A stretch of 64,000 bases of DNA from Spartobacteria bacterium (GTDB lineage: Bacteria; Verrucomicrobiota; Verrucomicrobiia; Chthoniobacterales; UBA10450): contig PNAS01000034.1 in the NCBI GenBank assembly GCA_003169695.1, forward strand, positions 96,202 to 160,201. The letters run 5' to 3'. A model generated the notes under the pieces. It had not been told where the DNA came from and made no database searches. It was given only the letters and a program-made list of their open reading frames with translations. Positions 26,961-35,141 of this stretch are shown in pieces. A program made the translations under genes and the position numbers. Numbering within the stretch: position 1 is the first letter of the stretch; every line of letters begins with the position of its first letter.

Positions 26961-27666
26961 ATGGAACTACTCGATCAATCCAGCCGCAGAAAGTTCATCA
27001 AAGCCGGTGGCATCGTGATCGCCTCGTCCATGATCACGAGCGCGCGCACTCCGCTCGCGAAGGAAGATGAAAAGAAAAACAATTGAAGTGTCGCCGCCCG
27101 AGGATCTGATGCGCGAGCATGGCGTGCTTAGGCGCATCCTGCTGGTTTACGGCGAAGCGCTGCGGCGCATGGAAGCGAATCAAGATTTGCCGCCGGAGCC
27201 GATCCAGGAATCGGCCAAAATCATCCGCAGTTTTGTCGAGGATTATCACGAAAAACTTGAAGAGAACTTCCTCTTTCCGCGCTTCAAAAAGGCGAACAAA
27301 CTGACCGATCTGGTCGATGTGCTTCTGCGGCAGCATCAGGGCGGGCGCCGGCTAACGGACATCACCATCCAGTTCGCCAACAATCAGTCGTTAAGAAATC
27401 CCGACGACCGGCACAAGCTCGCCGACTCGATGCGCCAGTTCATCCGCATGTACAATCCGCATGAGGCGCGCGAGGACACCGTTTTGTTCCCCGCCTTTCG
27501 CGGCATCGTCAGCGCGCACGAGTTCGATTCGTTAGGCGAAGATTTCGAAAAGAAAGAAGACGAACTCTTTGGAGACGATGGCTTTGAAAAGATGGTCGAT
27601 AAGGTCGCGGAGATCGAGAAGAAGCTCGGCATTTACGACCTCGCGCAGTTCACGCCGAAGGTCTGA
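26961..27666 (+). pseudogene. Tat-exported hemerythrin-domain protein split by a frameshift
   Basis: The first part (ATG 26961, stop 27086) is a typical Tat leader: SSRRKFIKAGGIVIASSMIT with the twin Arg. The second open frame (ATG 27067, stop 27666) is a hemerythrin-like four-helix protein without a leader: LMREHGVLRRILLVY, VEDYHEKLEENFLFPRF, LLRQHQGGRR and YNPHEAREDTVLFPAF, all with the expected His and Glu ligands. Related proteins usually join both in one chain of about 235 residues. Removing one A from the run at 27075-27079 gives a continuous reading KKTIEVSPPEDLMREHG. Alternatively, the 27067 ATG is used and the domain stays in the cytoplasm. Confidence 0.78.
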
Positions 27667-27668
27667 CG

Positions 27669-28157
27669 ATGCGTCGACTGCTGAAGACAAATGCGCCTGC
27701 GGCGACAGTTATCATCCGCCTGATGGTGGGCGGCGTGTTCCTCGTCGAAGGGATTCTAAAGTTCCTCTATCCGGGAGAACTCGGGGCCGGCCGGTTCGCG
27801 AAGATCGGCATCCTGTCGCCCGAAGTGATGGGGCCGTTTGTCGGTGGAATCGAAATCGTGTGCGGCGCTTTGGTGATTATTGGTCTGCTTACGCGCTTCG
27901 CCGCCATTCCGCTGCTGATCGACATCAGCGTTGCGCTCGTTTCAACCAAGATGCCCATTCTGTTCGGCCAAGGTTTTTGGGGATTTTCTCTCACGAAGTT
28001 GCCGCGCTACGGATTGCTGAGCATGCTCCACGAAGCGCGCACTGACCTGTGCATGTGGCTGGGGTTGGTCTTTCTGCTCATGGTCGGGGCGGGAAGAAAA
28101 TGGTCGCTGGACGCAAGGCTCCCCGCGCCAACTCAGAATTCGGCTCTGATCCGATAA
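27669..28157 (+). CDS. DoxX family membrane protein
   Basis: The 162-residue protein has four membrane helices: TVIIRLMVGGVFLVEGILKFL, GPFVGGIEIVCGALVIIGLLTR, AAIPLLIDISVALVST and DLCMWLGLVFLLMVGAG. DoxX proteins belong to a broad family associated with redox stress and quinone or thiosulfate chemistry; this one cannot be given a specific role. It begins 2 bp after the hemerythrin stop and is therefore in the same operon. Confidence 0.87.
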   Translation: MRRLLKTNAPAATVIIRLMVGGVFLVEGILKFLYPGELGAGRFAKIGILSPEVMGPFVGGIEIVCGALVIIGLLTRFAAIPLLIDISVALVSTKMPILFGQGFWGFSLTKLPRYGLLSMLHEARTDLCMWLGLVFLLMVGAGRKWSLDARLPAPTQNSALIR

Positions 28158-28177
28158 TTCTTGCGATCTCTGTTCTG

Positions 28178-28969
28178 ATGTTGTCGCGCTCTATTCTCTG
28201 TCTTTGCTTCTTGGCGAGCGTCGCCTATGCACAGAGTGCAGATTCGCAATCGCCGCGTGACGCTTCACAGCGGCCTGGACCAGCGGCGACCCCATCGCCT
28301 TCCGCGAGTGCTAAGGTCACTTACAGTTCTGTTCACGTCGATGGACCCTACATCGCGATGACATTTGACGATGGCCCGCACGCGACCCTTACACCGAAGC
28401 TCCTGGACCTGCTGGCACAGAAAAAAATCAAAGCGACCTTTTTCGTGCTGGGCGAGAACGTACAGCGGCATCCTGAGATCCTGAAACGCGCCGCCGCTGA
28501 GGGACACGAGATCGGCAACCATTCGTGGTCGCATCCGAATCTCGCCAAGCTTTCGAACGAGGCCGTGCGCAGCCAGCTCCAACGCACCGACGACGTCATT
28601 GCGCAGGCGATCGGTTCGCATCCGAAGATCATGCGTCCTCCTTATGGCGAGCTGACGCCGAAACAGCGCCAATGGGTGAACAGTGAATTCGGTTACAAAG
28701 TGATCTTGTGGGACGTCGATCCGCTCGATTGGAAAGAACCTGGGCCGTCGATTGTCGCGCAGCGGATCATCCACGAAACGAAGCCCGGATCGATCATGCT
28801 TTCGCACGACATCCACGCGCAGACCATCACCGCGATGCCCGCAACCTTCGATGCGCTGCTGGCGAAAGGGTTCAGATTTGTCACAGTCTCCGAGCTTCTG
28901 TCGCTGGCCGTGAGTTCACCGCCGCCCCAAATCACGCCGGTTCCGGCATTCAGGACGCAGGCGCCGTAA
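28178..28969 (+). CDS. Polysaccharide deacetylase (NodB domain), exported
   Basis: The ATG at 28178 starts a signal peptide (MLSRSILCLCFLASVAYA); the longer open frame overlaps doxX. After a Pro/Ser-rich linker the NodB domain (residues about 60-245) shows MTFDDGPHATLTPKLLDLL (catalytic Asp and metal Asp), GNHSWSHPNL (metal His pair), RPPYGELT and LSHDIHAQT (catalytic His). The enzyme removes acetyl groups from peptidoglycan or another GlcNAc polymer in the periplasm or at the surface. It follows doxX after 20 bp and ends near a strong hairpin. Confidence 0.9.
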   Translation: MLSRSILCLCFLASVAYAQSADSQSPRDASQRPGPAATPSPSASAKVTYSSVHVDGPYIAMTFDDGPHATLTPKLLDLLAQKKIKATFFVLGENVQRHPEILKRAAAEGHEIGNHSWSHPNLAKLSNEAVRSQLQRTDDVIAQAIGSHPKIMRPPYGELTPKQRQWVNSEFGYKVILWDVDPLDWKEPGPSIVAQRIIHETKPGSIMLSHDIHAQTITAMPATFDALLAKGFRFVTVSELLSLAVSSPPPQITPVPAFRTQAP

Positions 28970-28993
28970 CTGTCACCTTCCCGGAGGTCCGCC

Positions 28994-29040
28994 GAAAACA
29001 AGAGCCCCCGCCGGATTTCTCCAGCGGGGGCTCCGTTTAA
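28994..29040 (+). terminator. Hairpin terminator after deacetylase (repeat copy 1)
   Basis: GAGCCCCCGC (29002-29011) pairs perfectly with GCGGGGGCTC (29024-29033), 10 bp with a 12-base loop, followed by CGTTTAA. It stands between the end of the plus-strand operon and the 3' end of the minus-strand Cys-rich peptide, and may serve both. A diverged copy of the whole segment lies at 26784-26850. Confidence 0.65.
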
Positions 29041-29053
29041 CTATCAGCCGCGG

Positions 29054-29182
29054 CTACTTTGCGCAGCAGCTTGATTTGAGCAGGCAGCAAGCACCGCCGC
29101 CGCAGCAATCAGCGGAACGCGAAGTTGCGTTCGCTGTGCCGACTAGCGCGAGAGCTGCCACGATCATCAATAGGTATTTCAT
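29054..29182 (-). CDS. Cys-rich exported mini-protein, 42 aa
   Basis: The ATG at 29182 has a strong ribosome site, AGGAGG, 6 bases upstream. A signal peptide (MKYLLMIVAALALVGTANA) is followed by a mature peptide of about 22 residues that contains three CC pairs: ADCCGGGACCLLKSSCCAK. Such a peptide could bind soft metals or be disulfide-linked. It is downstream of another Cys-rich exported protein (29250-29585) which contains SCCAK as well, suggesting related function or a duplicated motif. Confidence 0.65.
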   Translation of the reverse strand: MKYLLMIVAALALVGTANATSRSADCCGGGACCLLKSSCCAK

Positions 29183-29249
29183 AGAATCCTCCTGTTGAGT
29201 TTCCTTCTCCCTCACCCGAATTTCCGAGCGAGCCAACGCCGTAAACCGA

Positions 29250-29585
29250 TCAGGCGCGCGGCGGAGGAACGGGTGGACGGTCCGAGCGGAGGTGCTCGTG
29301 AATGGAGAGCGTGGCAAAAGATTCCTCGCCGGATGGCAAATAGACGAACGGCGTCACCGAAGTTAAAAAGAGGCCAAGGCCGAAAGCGCAAGCCGCACAA
29401 CACTGCTTCTCCTGGTCCGATTTCGGCGCATGATGGCCGCAATCGTTTGGCGGCGCGTCCATCTTCATTTTCGCGCAGCAGCTTGCTTTCTCGATTTGCG
29501 GAACTGCCGATTGCGCCGGGATTACGGCAAAAGCGATCGAAGCAGAGATCGCCAGGCAAATCAGAAGTCGCAACGTCGCTCGCAT
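29250..29585 (-). CDS. Exported Cys/His-rich small protein, 111 aa
   Basis: A signal peptide (MRATLRLLICLAISASIAFA) precedes KASCCAKMKMDAPPNDCGHHAPKS and KQCCAACAFGLGLFLTS, two clusters of Cys, Met and His typical of copper- or mercury-binding exported proteins, then a hydrophobic helix and a Pro-rich tail. No precise family is recognised. It is on the same strand as the downstream 42-residue Cys-rich peptide and the upstream propeller/DUF1080-like/DUF1259 operon, 152 bp away. Confidence 0.6.
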   Translation of the reverse strand: MRATLRLLICLAISASIAFAVIPAQSAVPQIEKASCCAKMKMDAPPNDCGHHAPKSDQEKQCCAACAFGLGLFLTSVTPFVYLPSGEESFATLSIHEHLRSDRPPVPPPRA

Positions 29586-29737
29586 CCCGCGTCAAACTAC
29601 AGCTCCAGCCGTGCCGATTCAACATCCATTCCGAACACGCGGAATGCAACAGCTTCCGATAAAAATCGGCTCAATTGATGGAGCATTCAGCGCGCGTGGC
29701 TGGAAAGAACATGCTGACGATTCGCCGTGCCCGCACT

Positions 29738-30727
29738 TCACTGAATCTGATATCGCCGAATCTCCGCCACCTGCGTGCCGCGATGGGGCACCGCAATGAA
29801 TAAGGCGTCTCGTTCCGGTACGAAAAGACCGGTGCGGGCGCCACTTGCCGTAGGAATTATCGCAGCCGGCTTGTAATGATCCGAATCTGCTTGCTCGATG
29901 AAGTCGACGTAGCCCTCTCCACAGATCGCGTAAAGGCGTCGTCGTTTTGCGTCGTAGAAAACTTCGTCAGCGTCGCTGGAAATATCGAGCGTCGTGACTG
30001 TGTCTCCTGAGTCGGTGTTAAGGACGACAAGTTTCGCGGGATTACGGCACGCGATGAACAGCCGGTGGTTGGCTTCATCAAGCGCCATCGGAAAGTTTGC
30101 AGAGGCTCTATCGGGCTTCCACGTCGAGATCACTTCGCCTTTGTCGCGGTCGATCACCGCCACCTGACCGGCGTTTGGCACATTTACGAAAATTCGCCGC
30201 CCGTGTTTCTCCAGTTCAAAAGCTTCTGGATGCGCTGCGAGTTTGATCGCGCCGACGCGTTTGCCGTCCGTTGCGTTGATTACTCCAATTCCGCCGCCGC
30301 CAAAGCCGACGTAAATTTGTTTCGCGGCGCTGTCGTAACGCATGTTGTCCGCGTCATCCTGGAAATCCACCTTGCCGATAAGCTGCCAGGATTTGACGTC
30401 ATAAATGTTGCACAGCCCGCCTTTATCGTTCGCAATGAAGAGCCGGTTTAGTTCTGAGACATAAACGAGACTCTGCGGCGCTCCGAGGCCGCTGATCGAG
30501 TGGACGCGCTCGCCTTTGCGTAAGTCGAGCACTTCGGCAGTATTGTTGCCGAGCGCACAAACGAACAACCTTTCGCCCGCGACGTCCAAATCGAGGTGAT
30601 CGATCCGACCTTCCACTCCAGGCAGCGGGATCGTCTGCTTTAGTTGAAGCGCCGCGCCGCCCGGTTCGGCGACGGCGAGATGATTGCCGGCTATGGCAAT
30701 GATAATACTGAGCGCTAAATGCTTCAC
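29738..30727 (-). CDS. YncE-type beta-propeller protein, exported
   Basis: A signal peptide (MKHLALSIIIAIAGNHLAVA) is followed by seven blade-like repeats, each with a short V/I-x-D-rich strand: RIDHLDLDVAGERLFVCALGN, SLVYVSELNRLFIANDKG, NMRYDSAAKQIYVGFG and so on. Such 40-residue-repeat propellers bind ligands or proteins in the periplasm; their function is mostly unknown. Its ATG overlaps the stop of the DUF1080-like gene (ATGA). A C-terminal remnant of a second copy is present at 32307-32486. Confidence 0.83.
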   Translation of the reverse strand: MKHLALSIIIAIAGNHLAVAEPGGAALQLKQTIPLPGVEGRIDHLDLDVAGERLFVCALGNNTAEVLDLRKGERVHSISGLGAPQSLVYVSELNRLFIANDKGGLCNIYDVKSWQLIGKVDFQDDADNMRYDSAAKQIYVGFGGGGIGVINATDGKRVGAIKLAAHPEAFELEKHGRRIFVNVPNAGQVAVIDRDKGEVISTWKPDRASANFPMALDEANHRLFIACRNPAKLVVLNTDSGDTVTTLDISSDADEVFYDAKRRRLYAICGEGYVDFIEQADSDHYKPAAIIPTASGARTGLFVPERDALFIAVPHRGTQVAEIRRYQIQ

Positions 30728-31344
30728 CTGGCTCCGTAGGTGAAATTGTCGAACAGAGTCACGCTATCGGCCTTCGTCCATACCCCCACTTTGCCCGCCT
30801 CCTTGAAACTTTCGTCGTTCGCTTCGATCACCTTTTTCCCATCGAAGCTGACGGTGAACTTATTGCCCTCGAAATCCACGCGAAGCGTATGCCAGACACC
30901 GGAGGTGACTTTCGCGTTGATGTTTTTGAACCCAACGCGCTTGCCGTTGATCGTGTGATAGATCGTGACGTTATCCTCCAGTGCGTTCGCGCGCGCGATG
31001 TAGTAATTGTTCGAGTCCTGCACCCGCCAGATAACGCCGCCAGCTTGATCTTCCTTTCCTGCAATCGGTTTGAACTTCACCTCGACGAAACCATCCTGGA
31101 GACTGGCGTCGTTCTTGATGCAAACGGGAAAGGTCGCTTCGCCCGATTGCTTTAACACGTTCGGCTGGCTCGGGGCTGAATCGTCCTTCTCCACGGACCA
31201 TTTCGCGGAGCCGCTGCCGGTTTGCGTCGCCGTCCATCCAGGAGGCGCTGCTCCAGTCTTAAGATGATCGAAGTTCACGGTATCGGCTGATGACACTGCT
31301 GCAACTAAGGTCGCGGCGAGAGATGCAATGAGTAATGTTCTCAT
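30724..31344 (-). CDS. DUF1080-like (concanavalin-fold) exported protein
   Basis: After a signal peptide (MRTLLIASLAATLVAAVSSA) the 180-residue mature protein shows the jelly-roll pattern of the DUF1080 / 3-keto-disaccharide hydrolase superfamily: KWSVEKDDSAPSQPNVLKQSG, DGFVEVKFKPIAGKEDQAGGVIWRVQDSNNYYIARANAL, NGKRVGFKN and GVWHTLRVDFEGNKFTVSFDGK. A carbohydrate role is known only for some members. It is the middle gene of a three-gene operon and overlaps the propeller gene by 4 bp. Confidence 0.78.
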   Translation of the reverse strand: MRTLLIASLAATLVAAVSSADTVNFDHLKTGAAPPGWTATQTGSGSAKWSVEKDDSAPSQPNVLKQSGEATFPVCIKNDASLQDGFVEVKFKPIAGKEDQAGGVIWRVQDSNNYYIARANALEDNVTIYHTINGKRVGFKNINAKVTSGVWHTLRVDFEGNKFTVSFDGKKVIEANDESFKEAGKVGVWTKADSVTLFDNFTYGAR

Positions 31345-31365
31345 TTGGAAATGTGCGCATGCGTT

Positions 31366-32310
31366 TCAATTCGAAACTGTCGTGGTGACGCCCGACAACC
31401 CTGTCACGAGCAGGGCGCCTTTGACTGCGTTAGCCAGATCTTTGGCCGAGCCTCTGCCCCAGTAATGCAGAAATAGGATCCGCGGGTTTTCGTGCGTCAT
31501 GTGTGAATGAATGGCGACGATGTTGATGCCGGCCTGACGAAGCGTCTTGAGCGCAGGTTGCAATTCATCTTCGGTTACGGCGAAATCGCCGTCGACGATC
31601 GCATTGTCGTCTGTGCCGGCGAACGCCGCCCACGTATTCACGCCTATCTCTTTGCCGATCGGCATGCCGCCCATCGTCGATTTCTTCCCGATGGTGAACT
31701 TGAGCATCCCATCTTTCGCATCGCCTTGCATCGCGAAGATCTCGTTCAGCGCTGCGGGGGTGATGGAACTCTTCGCGGGTAATGGACTTTTCTCGAGCGC
31801 ACGTTGACCAAACGTGCTCCCCGGTTGCGCGTTCGGCCCGCGGATCGTTTTGATGGTGTCGTAAACCTTTCTCACAGCACCGGCCAGTTTCTCGACGCTG
31901 CCTTCGCCGCCGATGTGCATGAAGTAGACTTTGGGCTCGTCGAAGAAGAAATGGTTGTGCAGCGCGGTTACGCTCAGCCCGTTGTCGAGCGCGGCTGACA
32001 TCACCGGATTGACTTCGTCTTCGAACAAAACGGTGTCGCCCATCATCATGGCTTTATCGTTCGTGCCTTGGAACGCGGCCCACGTTCCGAGCCCCATGAA
32101 AGGCGGCATCTGCCACCCTGCGACCGTGACTTTCACGTCATCGCGCGGCAAACTGACTTTGTAGACGCCCTCCTTCTCGTTGAGTTTGCCTTTGAGCCCC
32201 GTGATCTGATCGATCTTCGCACCGTCGACTCCAGCGGCTGCGGCAAATAAATTCGCGCCGGTAAATCCGCTCGCGGCCAGGATAATGATCAATGATTTTC
32301 GTATTTTCAT
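31366..32310 (-). CDS. Tandem DUF1259 (LppY/LpqO-like) exported protein
   Basis: A signal peptide (KSLIIILAASGFTGANLFA) is followed by two DUF1259 modules. Each ends with the same kind of motif: TALHNHFFFDEPKVYFMHIGGEGS in the first and VAIHSHMTHENPRILFLHYWGRGS in the second, both with His residues placed like a metal site. The family was named after mycobacterial lipoproteins LppY and LpqO and has no proven activity. It heads the operon with the DUF1080-like protein (21-bp gap) and the propeller. Confidence 0.83.
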   Translation of the reverse strand: MKIRKSLIIILAASGFTGANLFAAAAGVDGAKIDQITGLKGKLNEKEGVYKVSLPRDDVKVTVAGWQMPPFMGLGTWAAFQGTNDKAMMMGDTVLFEDEVNPVMSAALDNGLSVTALHNHFFFDEPKVYFMHIGGEGSVEKLAGAVRKVYDTIKTIRGPNAQPGSTFGQRALEKSPLPAKSSITPAALNEIFAMQGDAKDGMLKFTIGKKSTMGGMPIGKEIGVNTWAAFAGTDDNAIVDGDFAVTEDELQPALKTLRQAGINIVAIHSHMTHENPRILFLHYWGRGSAKDLANAVKGALLVTGLSGVTTTVSN

Positions 32311-32486
32311 AAGTCTTCCTTTTTCATTCGATAGCGTACCCCGTAGCCCGGCGTTCTGATTCCGGGATGCGTAGTGGCCTCAAACAGACTGTTAAGTTCT
32401 GGGACCAACAATCCAGTGCGCGCACCGGGAACGGTGGGAATTTTCGTCGATCCTTTACACCTGTCGATCCGCTCGATCATGTCCAC
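32307..32486 (-). pseudogene. C-terminal remnant of a YncE-type propeller gene
   Basis: The frame reads VDMIERIDR, KIPTVPGARTGLLVPELNSLF and ATTHPGIRTP, which lines up with the last blade of the intact propeller at 29738 (VDFIEQADS, IIPTASGARTGLFVPERDALF). Only about 55 residues remain, fused to an unrelated start. It sits directly between the deleted ADOP permease and the DUF1259 gene, marking a deletion join. Confidence 0.6.
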
Positions 32487-32516
32487 AGGCGTCGCCGCCG
32501 GCTTTCCGGTCATAAA

Positions 32517-33059
32517 TCAGGAACCTCGCAACGCCGCCACTGGGTTGACTCTCGTGGCTTTTCGCGCCGGGATGTAACTGGCCAGAATCGCGACGAGTCC
32601 CAGGAGGAACGAAGTCGCAATGAAAGTCAGTGGATCAATCGCACTGACTCCGAAAAGCAAACTAGACACGATCCGCGTAGAAAAAACTGCTGCGACAATT
32701 CCGGTGCCCACCCCAATCAGGACAAGCTTCGTTCCGTGACCAAGCACGAGTTTGAGAATATCGCGCGCTTGCGCGCCGAGCGCGATACGGATGCCAATCT
32801 CCTGTTGTCGCTTCATCACGGAATATGAAATCACGGCGGAGACGCCGCTGATCGCCAGAAGCACCGCGGCGACGGAAAAGATTCCGGTGAGAAAAAGATT
32901 AAATCGCCGCGCGGCTGCAGCGGCCCGCAAGAGAATCGCGTTGACTATGCTAAAAATCGCCGTGTTTGCGCCGATGCCGATCGTGAGGGCGAGCAGACAC
33001 GCCCAAGTGAATCCGGGATTCTTGCGCAAGAGGCGAATTGAAAGGCGAAGATCGTGCAT
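32517..33059 (-). pseudogene. ADOP permease with large internal deletion
   Basis: The first 47 residues (MHDLRLSIRLLRKNPGFTWACLLALTIGIGANTAIFSIVNAILL) are the standard N-terminus of an ADOP permease, and residues about 52-180 (SVAAVLLAISGVSAVISYSV...PARKATRVNPVAALRGS) are the C-terminal FtsX block. Between them roughly 600 residues of periplasmic and membrane sequence are missing, with AAAAARR at the junction near 32915. The frame is intact, so a short membrane protein could still be made, but it is more likely a decayed gene. It is divergent from chrB. Confidence 0.75.
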
Positions 33060-33171
33060 CGGATCTCTTTCTTAATTGATAGAGTGGATTGGACCTTTAA
33101 TGTAATCCAGAAGCTGATATGAAAGACGTATTTCATTTCAAGTCAACAAAAATATGAGAAGTTTGTCCCAC

Positions 33172-34098
33172 ATGTCCGCGCACTCTTGGCTATTGTTGCT
33201 TTACAGCTTGCCGGCCACACACAAGACGGAGCGGGTAGCCGTCTGGCGAAAATTGAAAAAGTCCGGCGCGATCCAGATCAAGACGTCCACTTACCTGCTC
33301 CCGGACACCGCTGCGCAGTATGAACTGTTTCAGTGGCTGGCGAAGCAAGTGAAGGATTACGGCGGCGAATCAACCCTGGTCCGGGCGCAAGAAATCGAGG
33401 GACTTTCAGACGAAAAACTCATTGGCCTCTTTAATGCGGCTCGCGACTCTCAATATGCGGAGCTCGCCAACTCATTGCGCAGTTTAAATCGAAGGGGAAC
33501 CAAGAGGCGCGACGCACAGTTCGCCGGGGAGATGGAGACACTGAAGAAAGAGTTTCGCAGAATTCGCGAGGTCGATTTCTTTAACGCCCCTCGGGCTCAT
33601 GATGCCGAAGTTTTGCTGCAACGGATTCAAAGCTCGGCGCGGCCGAAAAGCACGGCCGCCCCAAAACTCGATCCCAAAAACTTTCAGAGCAAAACGTGGA
33701 TGACACGTCCGCGACCGGAGATTGATCGTGTGGCTTCGGCCTGGCTAATTCGGCGCTTTATCGACTCGACCGCTACCTTTGTTTTTGCGCCTGCCGCCGA
33801 CTTGGTGCCCAACGCGCTTCCATTCGATTTTCCGGACGTGGAATTTTCTCACCACGACGAAGACTGCACTTTCGAAACTTTGCTTCGGCGTTTCTCTATC
33901 GTCGACAAAGCTCTGCGGAAAATCGGCGAGATGGTCCACGACGCCGACCTCGACGATGAAAAGTTCCAGCGCGACGAATGCATTGGCATAGACCGCGTGC
34001 TCAAAGGATGGGCGAAGCTTGGAATATCAGACGACGAACTTCTGCGGCGGGGCGGAGCGTGCTTCGACGGCCTGTATTCGTTCCTCCAGCGCTTATGA
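33172..34098 (+). CDS. chrB: Chromate resistance protein ChrB
   Basis: The N-terminal half (residues about 1-135) matches the ChrB N domain: [46 protein letters not shown]. The C-terminal half is the second ChrB domain: [47 protein letters not shown] and [11 protein letters not shown]. ChrB is reported as a chromate-responsive regulator needed for full ChrA-mediated resistance. The ATG at 33154 would add six residues. It overlaps the start of the chrA remnant (ATGA). Confidence 0.88.
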   Translation: MSAHSWLLLLYSLPATHKTERVAVWRKLKKSGAIQIKTSTYLLPDTAAQYELFQWLAKQVKDYGGESTLVRAQEIEGLSDEKLIGLFNAARDSQYAELANSLRSLNRRGTKRRDAQFAGEMETLKKEFRRIREVDFFNAPRAHDAEVLLQRIQSSARPKSTAAPKLDPKNFQSKTWMTRPRPEIDRVASAWLIRRFIDSTATFVFAPAADLVPNALPFDFPDVEFSHHDEDCTFETLLRRFSIVDKALRKIGEMVHDADLDDEKFQRDECIGIDRVLKGWAKLGISDDELLRRGGACFDGLYSFLQRL

Positions 34099-34331
34099 CC
34101 AAAGCTTCCGGAAAAGCCGATTCGGTTTCACATCCCTCCTTTGCCCAAGCCTTCCGCTTCTGGGTGAAACTCGGTTTCATCAGTTTCGGCGGCCCGGCCG
34201 GTCAGAGCGCGATTATGCAGACCGGTGAGCAAAGCTTTCTCGGCAATTCGCACACGCGCGGCGTAAATCGACCGGTCGCTTTCCAACGACCAAATGCACT
34301 TTACAAGCGAAGTGAGAGCGGGTGGGATTAA
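34095..34331 (+). pseudogene. chrA: Truncated chromate transporter chrA
   Basis: The ATG overlaps the chrB stop and the first 45 residues end in the ChrA N-terminus: [26 protein letters not shown]. After about 34218 the homology stops and an unrelated short frame continues to 34331. The missing part would contain about 340 residues and nearly all the membrane helices. No shifted frame continues the homology, so it is a deletion or rearrangement rather than a single-base error. Confidence 0.8.
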
Positions 34332-34429
34332 ATATTCACGGTAGCGCGTCTCACCCAGTGCATTGTCGATCTTATCTCGTTCGCATCTTCGGACTCAAGC
34401 AGAGTCGCCGAAGTGCGGCAGGCGGCTGA

Positions 34430-35032
34430 TCAGATCAGCTCCCATTCGTTCCAGCGCTCACTGTCGGCGAACATTGGTAGTGAGTCCGAAACGGACAAGG
34501 TCTTCGCCAATGAAAACTTTTCCTTAAACAATTCGCGCGCCTTCTCCGGACTTAACGGATAGGGCGGTGGTTCGACTTGATCGCCATAGAGAAAAATACC
34601 CACGAGTTTTCCACCTGGGCGGAGCAGCTGTGTCATGCGGTTGACGTAAGTCGGCCATAAAACTGGCGGCAGCGCGCATAGAAACGTCCGTTCGTAGATC
34701 ACATCGAAACGTCGAGCACTGAAATCGTACGAAAAAAAGTCGCCTTGTACGACGCGACTCGCGAGCGCTCCGAGTTCAGATCGTGCCCGTTCCACCGCGG
34801 CCGGCGAGAAATCAATCGCGGTTACCTTCCAACCGGCCTCGTGAAATGCGCGGACTTCATAAGCCAGCCCACATCCTGGAATCAGGGCCCTTCCAGCCGG
34901 CGAAGTCGTGAGGAATGCTTTCAACGCCATGGGCACGCCGTGAAAATCCCACGGTGTCTCACTCGCTGCGTAACGGGCATCCCAAAATTCAGGACGGCTG
35001 CTGTCGTCGGATTCCGTTTCCCGTAAGCGCAT
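34430..35032 (-). CDS. TPMT-family SAM-dependent methyltransferase
   Basis: The 200-residue enzyme shows FWDARYAASETPWDF at the start (TPMT family entry motif), the SAM loop ALIPGCGLAYEVRAFHEAGWKVTAIDFSP, then FDVIYERTFLCALPP and LRPGGKLVGIFLYGD. Members methylate thiols, thiopurines, halides or metalloids such as selenium and tellurium. The presence of chromate and mercury-related genes on either side makes a metalloid substrate plausible but unproved. It stands alone on the minus strand. Confidence 0.85.
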   Translation of the reverse strand: MRLRETESDDSSRPEFWDARYAASETPWDFHGVPMALKAFLTTSPAGRALIPGCGLAYEVRAFHEAGWKVTAIDFSPAAVERARSELGALASRVVQGDFFSYDFSARRFDVIYERTFLCALPPVLWPTYVNRMTQLLRPGGKLVGIFLYGDQVEPPPYPLSPEKARELFKEKFSLAKTLSVSDSLPMFADSERWNEWELI

Positions 35033-35141
35033 GTGTTAATGATTTTCCACTCGATGTGAACACCTGGCGGGATAATTGTCCACACGGTCCAAAACCTAAA
35101 CAGCGGCTGCGCTCACTCCCAATTGCGGCCCGGGCAGTGCC

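Noticed and set aside
27067-27086. Programmed -1 frameshift joining Tat leader to hemerythrin
   Set aside because: The change needed is +1, and the A run lacks a proper X-XXY-YYZ slippery site in the leader frame; an indel is simpler.
34219-34331. Frameshift continuing chrA
   Set aside because: No frame after 34218 on the plus strand continues the ChrA sequence, so it was called a truncation.
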